A stretch of 64,000 bases of DNA from an uncultured Caldilineaceae bacterium (GTDB lineage Bacteria; Chloroflexota; Anaerolineae; Caldilineales; Caldilineaceae): contig OX638330.1 of assembly GCA_951812725.1 (NCBI GenBank), forward strand, positions 2,728,001 to 2,792,000, read 5' to 3'. Under the pieces are notes generated by a model. The model made no database searches and was not told the DNA's origin. It saw nothing but the letters and a program-made list of their open reading frames with translations. Positions 1-9,168 of the stretch are shown here, one piece after another (the first letter of the stretch is position 1; each line of letters starts with the position of its first letter). The position numbers were made by a program, and so were the translations under genes.

Positions 1-873
1 GCCGTCCGCTGCCAGTTCGAAGGTTTTATCGAAGAGATCGATGGCGCACGGTGTATTGCCTTCGGCTTCGAATACGCTGCCCATCAAGAAGTAGCCCTGT
101 GGGTCGCTGGCGTCCAAGGCCAGTGCTTCGTCGGCGGCATTGCGAGCATTGTCCAGATCCCCGACTGAGAGCCAGACGGAGCCAAGGGTCCACCAGTAGG
201 ACACGAGCTGACCGGAGGGCACAAGTTCTTTTGCCGCGGCCAGCGCGTCCTGGGAGCGGTCAAATTGCCCTAGTTTGTCGCTAATGACCCCTTCCCAGAT
301 CAGCAGTTCCGCGTCGGGCTGGGTGAGTTGCGCTTTGGCATCCTCGATCACGGCCAATGCCTCTTCCCAGCGCCCTTCGAAGGCCATTTGCTGCAGAGTG
401 GAGATCGCTTCGGAGGCGACGACGGTATTTGGATCTGGCGGGAAGACGAAGGTGAGTAACACCCACACGATCGCGAGCAGGCCAATAATCGTGCTGAAGG
501 TGATGCTCAAACGACGGATGAGGCGGCGGCGGGCCTCTGCCACGACTGCATCAAGGTGCCACCAGAGGTCTTGGGCGGGCGGATGGGCCTGACGCAATTG
601 CTCCAGACCGCCGGCTGCGTCCAAGATTCGCATTATTCGTCTTGCTTCGTGCTGCATTTTGCTTTGCAGACTGGCCCAGCGAGTTTGCTCAGGGCGGAGA
701 TCGAGACCACTTGATTCCAGCTGGACAAAACGTTCCTCGATGCGGTCCAGGAGCAGCAGGAAGGATTCAGCGGTGTCCCTACGCACCTGAACGATCATCC
801 GTTCGGCTTCGCCAAGTTCTTCACGCAGGCTAGTGGCAAGGCTCTGCCTTTCCTCCCGAACAGAGTAGGCCAT
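1..873 (-). CDS. membrane-anchored TPR protein, C-terminus cut by window edge
   Basis: The frame is open from the ATG at 873 to the left edge (291 codons), so the 3' end lies outside. Residues 1-100 are charged, helical and probably coiled coil. Residues 124-144 (SITFSTIIGLLAIVWVLLTF) form one hydrophobic membrane segment after an arginine cluster. The part after about residue 155 shows TPR-like helical pairs (WEEALAVIEDAK, LDNARNAADEALALDASDP, CAIDLFDKTFELA). The TPRs should lie on the far side of the membrane from the N-terminus. The ATG overlaps the stop of the upstream metallo-hydrolase gene as TAATG, so the two are probably translated in a coupled way. TPR proteins are scaffolds; the partner cannot be read from the sequence. 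Confidence 0.8.
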   Translation of the reverse strand, partial: MAYSVREERQSLATSLREELGEAERMIVQVRRDTAESFLLLLDRIEERFVQLESSGLDLRPEQTRWASLQSKMQHEARRIMRILDAAGGLEQLRQAHPPAQDLWWHLDAVVAEARRRLIRRLSITFSTIIGLLAIVWVLLTFVFPPDPNTVVASEAISTLQQMAFEGRWEEALAVIEDAKAQLTQPDAELLIWEGVISDKLGQFDRSQDALAAAKELVPSGQLVSYWWTLGSVWLSVGDLDNARNAADEALALDASDPQGYFLMGSVFEAEGNTPCAIDLFDKTFELAADG

Positions 874-1898
874 TACTGGTTGGCCTCCACAGCAACCGGG
901 ATGGGAATCATGTTTGCCTCGGCCTGCGGCTCGTGTGCTTGTTCTACGTCGACTGCGGGCGGCTGCAAGGCACCGTTTCTCGGTACCGCGCCCGACAGTT
1001 CTTCTTCACGTTGAATCTCGCGATAGACGCGATTGATACCGGATTTGATCTGGCTTTCAATCTTGGCCTTGCGTTCCAAAGGCACTGGAAACAGTTCCAG
1101 CATTTCGCCAACGAGGCCGCTCTTGGCTTCGTTCTTCGTTTTTCCTTCGCGGTAGTAGTCGCGGACGCGCTGGCGCTTGAAAAGGATGTATTCCTCCACT
1201 TTCAAGGTGTCATCGGGGCCGCACACGGGCCCGTGACCTGGAACAAGTCGCTCGGCGCCGAGGGTTCGGATTTTGCGCAGTGCATCGATCCATTCGAGAG
1301 AATCTGCCTGGGCCATGTAGGGATGCTGGTCTACCCAGAGAATATCCCCGACAAAAGCGATCTTTTCTTCCGGAAGCCAGGCGATGCTGGTGGCGGGGGT
1401 ATGACCGCCGGCGTAGATCAGCTGAATCTCACGCCCGCCATATTGGAGGCGAGCGCAGTCGGTGAAGGTAACGTCAGGAAGAATAATTTCGATTTCGGTC
1501 AGCTGTTCCTGGATCTCCGGCTCTCGCTTGAAGCTGTTATAGACCCGCTCCTTGAAGTTTTCGGTGTAGCCGGACATTTCTTTGTAGGCGCGCTCGTGGG
1601 CGATGACGGTTGCGGGCAGGAAATACTGGTTGCCGAGGGCGTGACCGCGATGGTGGTCCGTGTTGAATACATAGAGAATTGGCAGGCCGGGCGCTGCCGA
1701 TTCGATCTGTTCGCGCCAGTCTTTGGCCTGTTTTGGGATAAGGGGCGTGTCGATCAGAATCAGACCTTCATCGGTGACGACAAAGCCCGGCGTACAGCCG
1801 CGATAGAAGGTGTTAATGAACAGGCCTGAAGCAATCTCCTGACGCTCACCAAGGCCGGTCACCCCTAATTTGAATGATGTTCTTCGTCTGGCTGCCAT
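873..1898 (-). CDS. MBL-fold metallo-hydrolase with atypical metal motif
   Basis: The 341-aa product has the metallo-beta-lactamase fold order: strand-rich N-terminus, GLILIDTP, the metal motif NTDHHRGHALGN, AGGHTPATS, FVGDILW and PGHGP. The usual HxHxDH motif reads D-x-H-x-G-H here, so the first His and the Asp of the canonical zinc site are replaced, while the other ligands (GGH, GD, GHG) are kept. Substrate is unknown; the family includes hydrolases and lyases. The ATG at 1898 was chosen because AGAGG lies about 9 bases upstream. A GTG at 1982 would add 28 residues that do not look like part of the fold. The last 60 residues are a proline/alanine/glutamate-rich tail. The stop overlaps the start of the following TPR gene. 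Confidence 0.8.
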   Translation of the reverse strand: MAARRRTSFKLGVTGLGERQEIASGLFINTFYRGCTPGFVVTDEGLILIDTPLIPKQAKDWREQIESAAPGLPILYVFNTDHHRGHALGNQYFLPATVIAHERAYKEMSGYTENFKERVYNSFKREPEIQEQLTEIEIILPDVTFTDCARLQYGGREIQLIYAGGHTPATSIAWLPEEKIAFVGDILWVDQHPYMAQADSLEWIDALRKIRTLGAERLVPGHGPVCGPDDTLKVEEYILFKRQRVRDYYREGKTKNEAKSGLVGEMLELFPVPLERKAKIESQIKSGINRVYREIQREEELSGAVPRNGALQPPAVDVEQAHEPQAEANMIPIPVAVEANQ

Positions 1899-2395
1899 GT
1901 TTATGACCTCTTGCTCAATTGATTTCGTGAACCCATATTTGCTAAGATCAACGCCGGAATTCGAGATCGTCGAGCGAGACACGGTCCTTACAGTTTGCCA
2001 CTAGTCTACATTTTTTGGAGTCGATTTGTCAAAGCATGGCGGGTTATGGCGTGGGCGGGAAGGGGGAGGTGCGGGGATGCGTATGGGGATCGGGCGTTAG
2101 AAACAGGCTTCGTGACTGCAGATTGAAGGTATGACAAGGTTCATTGCATACGTTCAGGCTTGCAGCAGTTGTAACATCCAGGTCATTGGGGGGATCAGTT
2201 GTTGTCTTGGTTGTCCTGTTCTTGGGGCTGGTTGACGTTTCTTAAACACAGACTGATTTGCAAGAGCTAAAGGGTACTTGGCTGTGAAACTTGCGATTGT
2301 CGGTGGCCGAAACTTTGGGCATGTTTGCAAGGAGGCGCTGCAACCTTCGCATGGTCAGGGGAGAAGTGACGACGAGTCTTCATCGAAGTCGATTC
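1899..2395. other. non-coding stretch, nothing recognised
   Basis: No convincing coding frame, RNA or repeat is seen between the metallo-hydrolase gene and the first family E repeat. It should contain the promoter of the minus-strand operon, but no clear -35/-10 pair was identified. Confidence 0.5.
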
Positions 2396-2849
2396 GTAAC
2401 TACTAAGCCACAGTACTTGACCAGCCAGTCATCCTTGGAACCATTCAGGCTCTTGGTGAGGCAACTGGTATACAGCCGCCGCCATGCTCGCCAGCCGACA
2501 CGTTGCGATGAAGGCACACGGTCGGTGAGGCACGGTTTTGTAGGGGGCGTTGCGGGGGCGCAGCCCCTGCACAAGGGAGGGCCGAAGGCCCGACCGCCCA
2601 GAACTGCAGTGGTCAGTGATCAGTGGTTAGTGGACTGAGACGGCGAGGGGGAGGAGACACTGTTGGCTAGACACGTTGCTGAGGAAGAGTGAACAAGGTC
2701 GGTAGCCTAGGGGGGCGTTGCGGGGGCGCAGCCCCTGCACAAGGGAGGGCCGAAGGCCCGACCGCCCAGAGCAACATGAATTGGGAAAGAGGCATAACTG
2801 TTGCCAGCTTTGTTCAGGGGTTGCACATTGGTTGGGGATGGGTAGGTAC
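2396..2849 (+). mobile_element. family E MITE-like repeat, copy E1
   Basis: The left end GTAACTACTAAGCCACA pairs imperfectly with the right end, which finishes GGGTAGGTAC. Inside are two copies of a GC-rich module (about 2541-2600 and 2709-2768) with two hairpin-forming stretches, GGGGGCGCAGCCCC and GGGCCGAAGGCCC. They are separated by a CAGTG/GTCAGTG-type slippage tract. No matching 8-bp flanking duplication is seen, so this copy may be old or rearranged. It encodes no transposase. Confidence 0.75.
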
Positions 2850-3169
2850 GGTTCCGCAGCAATTTGGCCTGTAGATTGAGGGGTTCAGAGTGGGCGCCAA
2901 GAGTTTGGCACAGGGCCCAAGTGTGGGGCAGGACTGAGCTGTGGATTCCAGGTTGCGGGCGTGTTGCGGCAGTGGGCCGAAGACGCGCAGAGACGAGGAG
3001 GAGGGAGGATGACCGGCATTGGAAGTAGTGCGGCGCGACATTGTCTCTTTGCCTGATTGCGCGGCGGCTATGCTTTCGTGGACAGAGCGGGCCACACGAG
3101 AGGCGCGGGACGGCATGACAAGACACGCTGCAAGCAAAAAAGTCGAGATACGAGAATAGGCTGCTACAT
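2850..3169. other. non-coding stretch upstream of pfk
   Basis: No gene is supported. Several minus-strand frames are open because of GC bias, but they lack a ribosome site and recognisable domains. The stretch presumably holds the upstream part of the pfk promoter. Confidence 0.45.
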
Positions 3170-3177
3170 GCTATAAT
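3169..3177 (+). promoter_or_regulatory. extended -10 promoter for pfk
   Basis: TGcTATAAT is a perfect -10 hexamer with the extended TGn. The -35 at normal spacing is poor (TACGAG). A start near 3184 would leave a leader of about 65 bases before the pfk ATG. Confidence 0.45.
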
Positions 3178-3250
3178 CCTGACAGTCTGAGTGGTGCGCC
3201 GCTAACGGGCGGCGTTGAAAATGCGGTTTGCCGCGATAGGAGGGCGGCGC

Positions 3251-5515
3251 ATGGCAAAGAGAGCACATATTGGCGTCCTCACAAGTGGAGGTGATGCGCA
3301 GGGCATGAATGCGGCCGTGCGATCGGCCGTGCGCGCGGCGTTGGAGAGTGGGGCCCAAGTTTTTGGAATCTTTGAGGGTTTCCAGGGAATGATCGAGGGC
3401 GGCGACTCGATTCGGCCATTTAGCTGGGACTCGGTAGGCGGTGTGCTGCAACAGGGCGGGACGCTGCTTGGCACCGCGCGCAGCCCTGACTTTCTCACCA
3501 GGGAAGGGCGAAAGGAAGCGGTACTCAATCTACTTGCCCAGCGCATTAACCGGCTTGTGGTAATTGGCGGCGACGGTAGTTTAACCGGCGCGCAGGTCTT
3601 GCGTGAGGAGTGGGCCACACTGGCGCAGGAGCTGGTGGCCGAGGGGCGAATGGCTCCTAATGTGGCCGAGGAGTATGGATTTCTCGCGGTTGCCGGGCTG
3701 GTGGGCTCGATCGACAATGATATGTTCGGGACGGACTTGTCGATTGGAACTGACTCGGCACTGCACCGTATCACGGAGGCCCTGGACGCGATTACGAGCA
3801 CGGCGGCCAGCCACCAACGGGCGTTCGTGGTCGAGGTGATGGGCCACCATTGCGGCTATCTGGCACTGATGGGGGCGCTGGCGTCCGGCGCTGATTTCGC
3901 GCTGATTCCTGAGAGTCCGCCAAATTTGGACGCGTGGGAAGAAAAGATGTGCTCGATCCTGCGGACCGGCCGGGACATAGGTCGGCGGGACAGTATCGTG
4001 GTGGTGGCAGAGGGTGCGCAAGACCGTCACGGTAATCCTATCTCGAGCGCGTATGTGGAGGAAGTGCTGACCAAATATCTGGGAGAGGAGGCACGGGTTA
4101 CTGTGCTGGGCCACGTTCAACGCGGCGGATCTCCCAGCGCATATGACCGGGTGCTGGCGACGTTGCTGGGCGCGGCGGCGGCGGAAGCAGTTCTCAACGC
4201 CAAGCCGAGTGACGAAGCGGTTCTTATCGGTATCCAAAACAACAAGATCGTCCACAAATCATTGACGGAGTGCGTGGCGCAGACGCTCAAAGTGGGCAAG
4301 TCTATTCACGACTGTGATTTCGACGCGGCGATGCGGTACCGCGGCAAGTCTTACAGCGACTCCTTCCGGATTTTGCGGACGCTGATTCGCGCCAACCCGC
4401 GCCCGCCTGAGCCAAGCAAGCGGCGTCTGCGGGTTGCAGTAGTGACGGGGGGCGCTCCTGCGCCAGGGATGAACGCTGCAACGCGCGCCGTTGTACGGCT
4501 GCTCGAGGACAGCGGTCACATTCCTCTCGGTGTCAGACGGGGATTCCGCGGCTTGATCAACGATGACGTCCACGAAATGAACTGGATGTCGGTGAATGGA
4601 TGGGCGCCGACCGGCGGGTCCGAGTTAGGGAGCAGCCGCAAGTGCCCTGAGGGCGCGGAACTGTACGCGGCTGCGCAGGTGCTTGAAAAACATCAGGTTG
4701 ATGCGATCGTAATGATTGGCGGCTGGGCCGGGTATTATGCGGTTCATAAGCTATACGAAGAGAGACACAATTTTCCGGCGTTCAACATTCCCTTGATATG
4801 CATTCCGGCCAGCATAAACAACAACCTGCCGGGCTCGGAATTGAGTATCGGCGCGGACACAGCACTAAACAGCATTGTTGAGGTGGTCGACAAAATCAAG
4901 CAGTCTGCGGTGGCTCTGAACCGCTGTTTCATTGTTGAGGTTATGGGCCGCTACTGTGGCTACCTGGCGCTGATGAGCGCCATTGCGACGGGCGCGGAAC
5001 GCGTTTATCTGCATGAAGAGGGGATTACGCTGAGAGAGCTCGAACGGGATATCGACCTGCTAAAGGAGGGTTTTCAGCAGGGTAAGCGATTGGGTTTGAT
5101 GATCCGCAACGAAACTGCCAACTCCTTTTATACGACGGCCTTCATTGCCGCGCTTTTTGATGAGGAGGGCGGCGATCTGTTTGAAGTGCGGCAGTCAATT
5201 CTGGGGCATTTGCAACAGGGAGGCAACCCGTCTCCGTACGACCGCATTCTGGCCGCGCGACTGGCGTGGGAGGCGGTGCGCCGGATTGAAGAGATGACGC
5301 AGCGACAGAGCGCGACGAGCTTCTCGGAGGTGGGCGCCATCTGTCTTGGCATCCAGGAAGGGGATGTAACGGCCACGCCGCTATACCGTGTTCCCCGGTT
5401 GATGGATGAGGTACACCAACGTCCGCTCGAGCAGTGGTGGATGGAACTGCGGCCACTGGCGCGTATGCTGGCCCAACCTGCCCCCGGTTTTTTCAAACAG
5501 GCTGAACAGGAGTAG
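3251..5515 (+). CDS. tandem (eukaryotic-type) 6-phosphofructokinase
   Basis: This 754-aa protein consists of two fused PfkA domains. It would phosphorylate fructose 6-phosphate with ATP in glycolysis. The N-terminal half (about 1-365) keeps the ATP motif GGDAQGMN, GGDGSLTGA, the catalytic GSIDND loop and QRGGSPSAYDR. In the C-terminal half (about 395-754) the equivalent loop reads ASINNN, GGDGS is replaced by GGWAG, and the first loop reads GGAPAPGMN. The C-terminal half has thus probably lost catalysis and serves as a regulatory half, as in animal and yeast PFK, whose C-half carries a similar SNN sequence. The ATG at 3251 follows AGGAGG by seven bases; an upstream in-frame ATG at 3215 has no such site. 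A diphosphate-dependent enzyme is less likely because the N-half keeps the ATP-type GGDGS. Confidence 0.88.
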   Translation: MAKRAHIGVLTSGGDAQGMNAAVRSAVRAALESGAQVFGIFEGFQGMIEGGDSIRPFSWDSVGGVLQQGGTLLGTARSPDFLTREGRKEAVLNLLAQRINRLVVIGGDGSLTGAQVLREEWATLAQELVAEGRMAPNVAEEYGFLAVAGLVGSIDNDMFGTDLSIGTDSALHRITEALDAITSTAASHQRAFVVEVMGHHCGYLALMGALASGADFALIPESPPNLDAWEEKMCSILRTGRDIGRRDSIVVVAEGAQDRHGNPISSAYVEEVLTKYLGEEARVTVLGHVQRGGSPSAYDRVLATLLGAAAAEAVLNAKPSDEAVLIGIQNNKIVHKSLTECVAQTLKVGKSIHDCDFDAAMRYRGKSYSDSFRILRTLIRANPRPPEPSKRRLRVAVVTGGAPAPGMNAATRAVVRLLEDSGHIPLGVRRGFRGLINDDVHEMNWMSVNGWAPTGGSELGSSRKCPEGAELYAAAQVLEKHQVDAIVMIGGWAGYYAVHKLYEERHNFPAFNIPLICIPASINNNLPGSELSIGADTALNSIVEVVDKIKQSAVALNRCFIVEVMGRYCGYLALMSAIATGAERVYLHEEGITLRELERDIDLLKEGFQQGKRLGLMIRNETANSFYTTAFIAALFDEEGGDLFEVRQSILGHLQQGGNPSPYDRILAARLAWEAVRRIEEMTQRQSATSFSEVGAICLGIQEGDVTATPLYRVPRLMDEVHQRPLEQWWMELRPLARMLAQPAPGFFKQAEQE

Positions 5516-5554
5516 GCCGGCCGGTCTTGCGTGCGGCGAAAGGGACACCGCGCT

Positions 5555-6181
5555 GTGACAGACTATACCTCCGTCACGACCGAGTTGAAGCACGCTTACG
5601 ATGACAGAGCCGAGCTGCGAGACAGGAGTCCTGTCCAGGAGTGGAAGGTCGAGCTGTGGTCTCAGTTTTTGCGACGATTGCAGGCAGAGAGGATGCAGTC
5701 GCTGCTGGAGATTGGGGCGGGCACAGGGCAGGCGGCGCGCTTTTTTCAGGACGCGGGGCTGAATGTGGTTTGCACCGATCTGTCGTCGGAGATGGTCCGT
5801 CTGTGTCGGGCGAAAGGGCTGGTTGCCCACGAAATGGATTTCCTGTGCCTGGATTTCCCCGACGGCAAGTTTGACGGACTCTTCGCCCAGAACTGCCTGT
5901 TGCATGTGCCGAAATCGGAGTTCGGGCGAGTTTTGGAGGCGATCCGGCGGGTCGTTCGACCGGAGGGTCTGCTATTCCTGGGGGCCTGGGGCGGGCAGGA
6001 CTTCGAAGGCGTGTGGGAAGATGACGGATATGATCCCAAACGCTTCTATGCGCTGTACAAGGACGAGGAGATGCGGTTGATTATGGAGCGCTATTTCCGA
6101 GTCCTATCGTTTAAGGTGTTACCGATGGAAGGGCATCGCTTCGGCCATTTCCAGGCGATAACGCTTCGCAATCTTCAATAG
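5555..6181 (+). CDS. class I SAM-dependent methyltransferase
   Basis: The 209-aa product has a Rossmann methyltransferase domain: motif I LLEIGAGTGQ, an acidic end of strand 2 (VVCTDLSSEMV), motif III-like FDGLFAQNCLLHV and post-motif RPEGLLFLGAWG. These sit in the usual order of the Methyltransf_11/25 families. The methyl acceptor cannot be predicted. The GTG at 5555 follows AAAGGGA and was preferred to a GTG at 5531, which has no ribosome site. The gene starts 40 bases after pfk on the same strand and may be co-transcribed with it and with the phosphatase gene that follows. Confidence 0.82.
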   Translation: MTDYTSVTTELKHAYDDRAELRDRSPVQEWKVELWSQFLRRLQAERMQSLLEIGAGTGQAARFFQDAGLNVVCTDLSSEMVRLCRAKGLVAHEMDFLCLDFPDGKFDGLFAQNCLLHVPKSEFGRVLEAIRRVVRPEGLLFLGAWGGQDFEGVWEDDGYDPKRFYALYKDEEMRLIMERYFRVLSFKVLPMEGHRFGHFQAITLRNLQ

Positions 6182-6200
6182 AAATCAGGGTGCGGCTCTC

Positions 6201-6635
6201 ATGCCAGACACTGTACTCTTTCTCTGCACAGGAAACTATTACCGCAGCCGATTTGCAGAGCACTATTTTAATGAACAGGCGCGGTTGCGCAATATGGATT
6301 GGCAGGCTTCCAGCCGGGGGCTGCAGCCTAGCCAAGATAATCTGGGTTTTATGTCCAGAGATGCATTGGACCGACTGCGTGTGCTAGGCATCGACCCACC
6401 TGAGCCCATGCGCCTGCCAATGGACCTGCAGGAAGACGAACTGCGTGCGGCGACGGTTACAATCGCGGTGAATGAAATAGAGCACCGGCCGCTGATGGAG
6501 GCGCGCTTTCCTGAATGGACAGAACGGGTACGCTATTGGCGGATATTCGATGTGGATGTAACTGCCGCGGACACTGGCCTGGCAGCGATAGAAGAGGCTG
6601 TCCAGGCGTTACTATCCGAACTTAGCGCACCTTGA
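6201..6635 (+). CDS. low-molecular-weight protein-tyrosine-phosphatase-like protein
   Basis: The 144-aa protein begins with the family P-loop C9-TGNYY-R15-S (CX5RS) directly after the first beta strand, as in LMW-PTPs and arsenate reductases of the ArsC/Wzb type. The length fits the family (about 150). In typical members the loop is CTGNICRSP; the two tyrosines here are unusual, and the classical DP general-acid motif near the C-terminus is not obvious (FDVDV). Phosphatase activity is therefore likely but not certain. The 3' end overlaps the convergent oxidoreductase gene by 14 bases. Confidence 0.75.
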   Translation: MPDTVLFLCTGNYYRSRFAEHYFNEQARLRNMDWQASSRGLQPSQDNLGFMSRDALDRLRVLGIDPPEPMRLPMDLQEDELRAATVTIAVNEIEHRPLMEARFPEWTERVRYWRIFDVDVTAADTGLAAIEEAVQALLSELSAP

Positions 6636-7602
6636 GCACGATTTTGCCGATGTTCTGGTAGGCGGCCATGCGTTGGTGCGCGGCGTGGGCATCGGCAACA
6701 GGCAGCACGCAGTCGATAACGGGCCGGATCGTGCCTCTCTCGATCTGGTCCCAGAACTGCTGACGGAAACGGCCGATAATTTCGGTTTTTTCTGCAAGGG
6801 TCCGGGGACGCAGCACTGAACCAATCAGGCGGGCGCGCTTGCCCATGAGCTGCCTGATATCCACCATGGCTTCGGCGCCGCCCAGAGTGGAAATAAACAC
6901 GAGCCGCCCCTTCACCTTGAGCAGACTGATATTGCGCTCGAGGTACTCTGCTCCCACCATGTCGAGAATCAGATCAACGCCTTGGCCGTTGGTGAACTCG
7001 CGCGTGCGGTCGGCAAAGTCTTCGGAACGATAGTTTATCGCCAGATCGGCGCCCTGGTCGAGGCAGGTTTTCACTTTGTCCGGGCGGCCGGCTGTAGTGA
7101 TGACGCGGCCTCCGGCTTCTTTGGCCATCTGGATGGCGGCGGTGCCTACGCCGCTTGCGCCGCCGTGGATGAGAATCGTCTCACCGGGCTGAAATCCGGC
7201 TTCCATGAAGATGTTGACGTAGGCGGTCAGATAGACCTCGGGCAGGGAGGCTGCTTCTTCAAAGGACCAGCCGGTTGGAATCGGCATCAGGAGCCGCTGG
7301 TCCACGGCTACCTGTTCGGCGTAGCCACCTCCGGCAAGAAGCGCGCAGACTTTGTCGCCGACCTGCCATCCTTGCACGCCGTCGCCACATTCGATGATCT
7401 CACCGGCCATGTCCAAACCCATAATATTTGGCGCCCCTGGCGGAGGAGGGTAGTTTCCTGCTGCTTGCGACAGGTCGGCTCGATTGAGCGTCGTAGCATG
7501 GATTGACACGAGCGCTTGCTCCGCCTGCAAGACCGGGTCGTCTACTTCTCGCCAGAGGAGCTGGGGGCCTGAATTGGTTTGCTCGACTTCTATTGCGTGC
7601 AT
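6622..7602 (-). CDS. NAD(P)H:quinone oxidoreductase, zinc-free MDR family (PIG3-like)
   Basis: The 326-aa product is a medium-chain dehydrogenase/reductase: a GroES-like N-terminal domain (NRADLSQAAGNYPPPPGAP, GDKVCALLAGGGYAEQ), then a Rossmann domain with the NADPH loop GGASGVG at residues 147-153. The zinc ligands of alcohol dehydrogenases are absent, as expected for the quinone oxidoreductase/zeta-crystallin branch. The NYPPPPGAP stretch is characteristic of the PIG3 subgroup. It would reduce quinones or similar carbonyl substrates in the cytosol. The ATG at 7602 is preceded by AAGGAAGAG; a start at 7710 would add 36 residues without domain similarity. Confidence 0.88.
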   Translation of the reverse strand: MHAIEVEQTNSGPQLLWREVDDPVLQAEQALVSIHATTLNRADLSQAAGNYPPPPGAPNIMGLDMAGEIIECGDGVQGWQVGDKVCALLAGGGYAEQVAVDQRLLMPIPTGWSFEEAASLPEVYLTAYVNIFMEAGFQPGETILIHGGASGVGTAAIQMAKEAGGRVITTAGRPDKVKTCLDQGADLAINYRSEDFADRTREFTNGQGVDLILDMVGAEYLERNISLLKVKGRLVFISTLGGAEAMVDIRQLMGKRARLIGSVLRPRTLAEKTEIIGRFRQQFWDQIERGTIRPVIDCVLPVADAHAAHQRMAAYQNIGKIVLKVR

Positions 7603-7774
7603 GGGTCTCTTCCTTCGCAAATTCGAACTGTTTTTTCCTATTCGGATATGCTGGTGCGGCAAGGGCCGGTATGCAAGGCTTGACGCCGGAACCGGCAGAT
7701 GGTTGGGCAAGAGCTTTTTCGAAACTGTTTCGCCGAAGACGGCTACTCGATTCCAGTTTGTGCCTGAGACAGTC

Positions 7775-8914
7775 TTACTGGTAGGCCAGCGAACCGTCCG
7801 GACGGAAGAGGAACGGACGATGCCATGGACGGCCGGGGTGGGCGGCCAGCGCTTCCAGATTCAGGTCGATGCCGAGGCCGGGGCGATCGGGAAGCTCCAA
7901 GTAGCCGTCGACCAGCTTGATCGGCTCATCCACGATTTCGGCGCGCCTGCCTTCATCAGCCTTGTATTCCAAGACGAGGAAGTTGGTTGTGCTGGCGGCG
8001 AAATGGACGTTGACTGCGGTGGCGATCGGTCCGCATGGGTTGTGGGGAGCAACGCTGGCATAGTGGACTTCGGCCATGGATGCGATCTTTTTCATTTCCC
8101 AAAGGCCGCCGGTTATGCAGATATCAGGCTGGATGATGTCGACGGCGTGGTAGCCCAGCAGTTCGCGGAATTCATGGCGACTGAAGAGCATTTCGCCGGT
8201 GGCGATGGGAACATTCACTTTTTGGCTGAGTTTTGCGAGCGCTTCATAGTTCTCCGGCCGCAGAGGTTCTTCCACAAATAAGGGGCGAAATGGAGCCACG
8301 ACTTCACAGAGTTGGGCTGCGCGGCCGATCTCGAGGATGCGGGCGTGGGGATCAAGACCGATATCGATGTCCGGTCCGACGGCTTCACGCACAGCTGCAA
8401 CGCGTCGCTCGGTCTCTCGCAGCGCTCGATTCCAGGGCATGAGATGCCAGCCGGAGGGCAGCGGCCCCATTTTCAGGGCGGTATAGCCGTAGGTCTGGAT
8501 GAGGCGAACGGCGTCTTCGGCTGCCTCCTCGGGGGTTTCGCCGCCCACGCTCTGGTAGACGCGAACGCGGTTGCGGGCTTTGCCGCCGACGAGTCTGTAG
8601 ACGGGCAGCCCGGCGGCCTTGCCGGCGATATCCCAGAGGGCGTGCTCGATCCCGCTGATAGCGGCGTTTATGACTGAGCCACCGGGAAAGCGACCGCCGG
8701 CATACATCAGGTGGTAGAGGCCTTCAATATCGCGCGGGTCGCGGCCAATCAGCCATTTCTCAAAGTCGTGAATGGCGGCGACGGTTGCATTGTCGGCCCC
8801 ACAGGAGAATGGCTCGCCGACGCCGTGGATGCCCTCGTCGGTATGGACGACGACGAACGGGATCGAGCGATTTGCCAGTTCGGTCAGGTGGGTATCAATT
8901 CGAGTGATTTTCAT
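7775..8914 (-). CDS. mandelate racemase/muconate lactonizing enzyme family protein, probable sugar-acid dehydratase
   Basis: The 379-aa protein has the enolase-superfamily layout: a capping N-terminal domain and a modified TIM barrel carrying metal ligands in GLDPHAR, FVEEPL and ATGEM, then a catalytic histidine in APHNPCGP. The D-x-H pair on the third barrel strand and the late PHN histidine match the D-galactonate dehydratase type more than the KxK type. Dehydration of a hexonate or pentonate is therefore the best guess. It probably supplies 2-keto-3-deoxy sugar acids. A GGAG precedes the ATG. The exact substrate cannot be named; a racemase is the alternative. Confidence 0.82.
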   Translation of the reverse strand: MKITRIDTHLTELANRSIPFVVVHTDEGIHGVGEPFSCGADNATVAAIHDFEKWLIGRDPRDIEGLYHLMYAGGRFPGGSVINAAISGIEHALWDIAGKAAGLPVYRLVGGKARNRVRVYQSVGGETPEEAAEDAVRLIQTYGYTALKMGPLPSGWHLMPWNRALRETERRVAAVREAVGPDIDIGLDPHARILEIGRAAQLCEVVAPFRPLFVEEPLRPENYEALAKLSQKVNVPIATGEMLFSRHEFRELLGYHAVDIIQPDICITGGLWEMKKIASMAEVHYASVAPHNPCGPIATAVNVHFAASTTNFLVLEYKADEGRRAEIVDEPIKLVDGYLELPDRPGLGIDLNLEALAAHPGRPWHRPFLFRPDGSLAYQ

Positions 8915-9168
8915 GGGGATTGCTCCTATGGCGGACTGCGGGAATTATGATGGACAATGCCCTCAGTGTCAAACTTTCCTGGTCTTTTGTCCACTCACGA
9001 TTGACAGAACGCCTGCGGTGTGCTTTTATGGCGACCATAGACAGGATCGGCCTTTATGCCATTCTTGGCTTACGTTTCCAGTTCTCTGTTCCCACATTGC
9101 CACGCGGACATAATTTCCGGAGATTGAAAGTGCAGCGAAGGCCCGCTGCCTGGAGGGCGAGCAGTCCG

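Noticed and set aside
8920..9168. Longer N-terminus for the SpoIIE-type phosphatase (83 extra residues)
   Set aside because: This part lies in the divergent promoter gap, has arginine-rich low-complexity coding and no family similarity.
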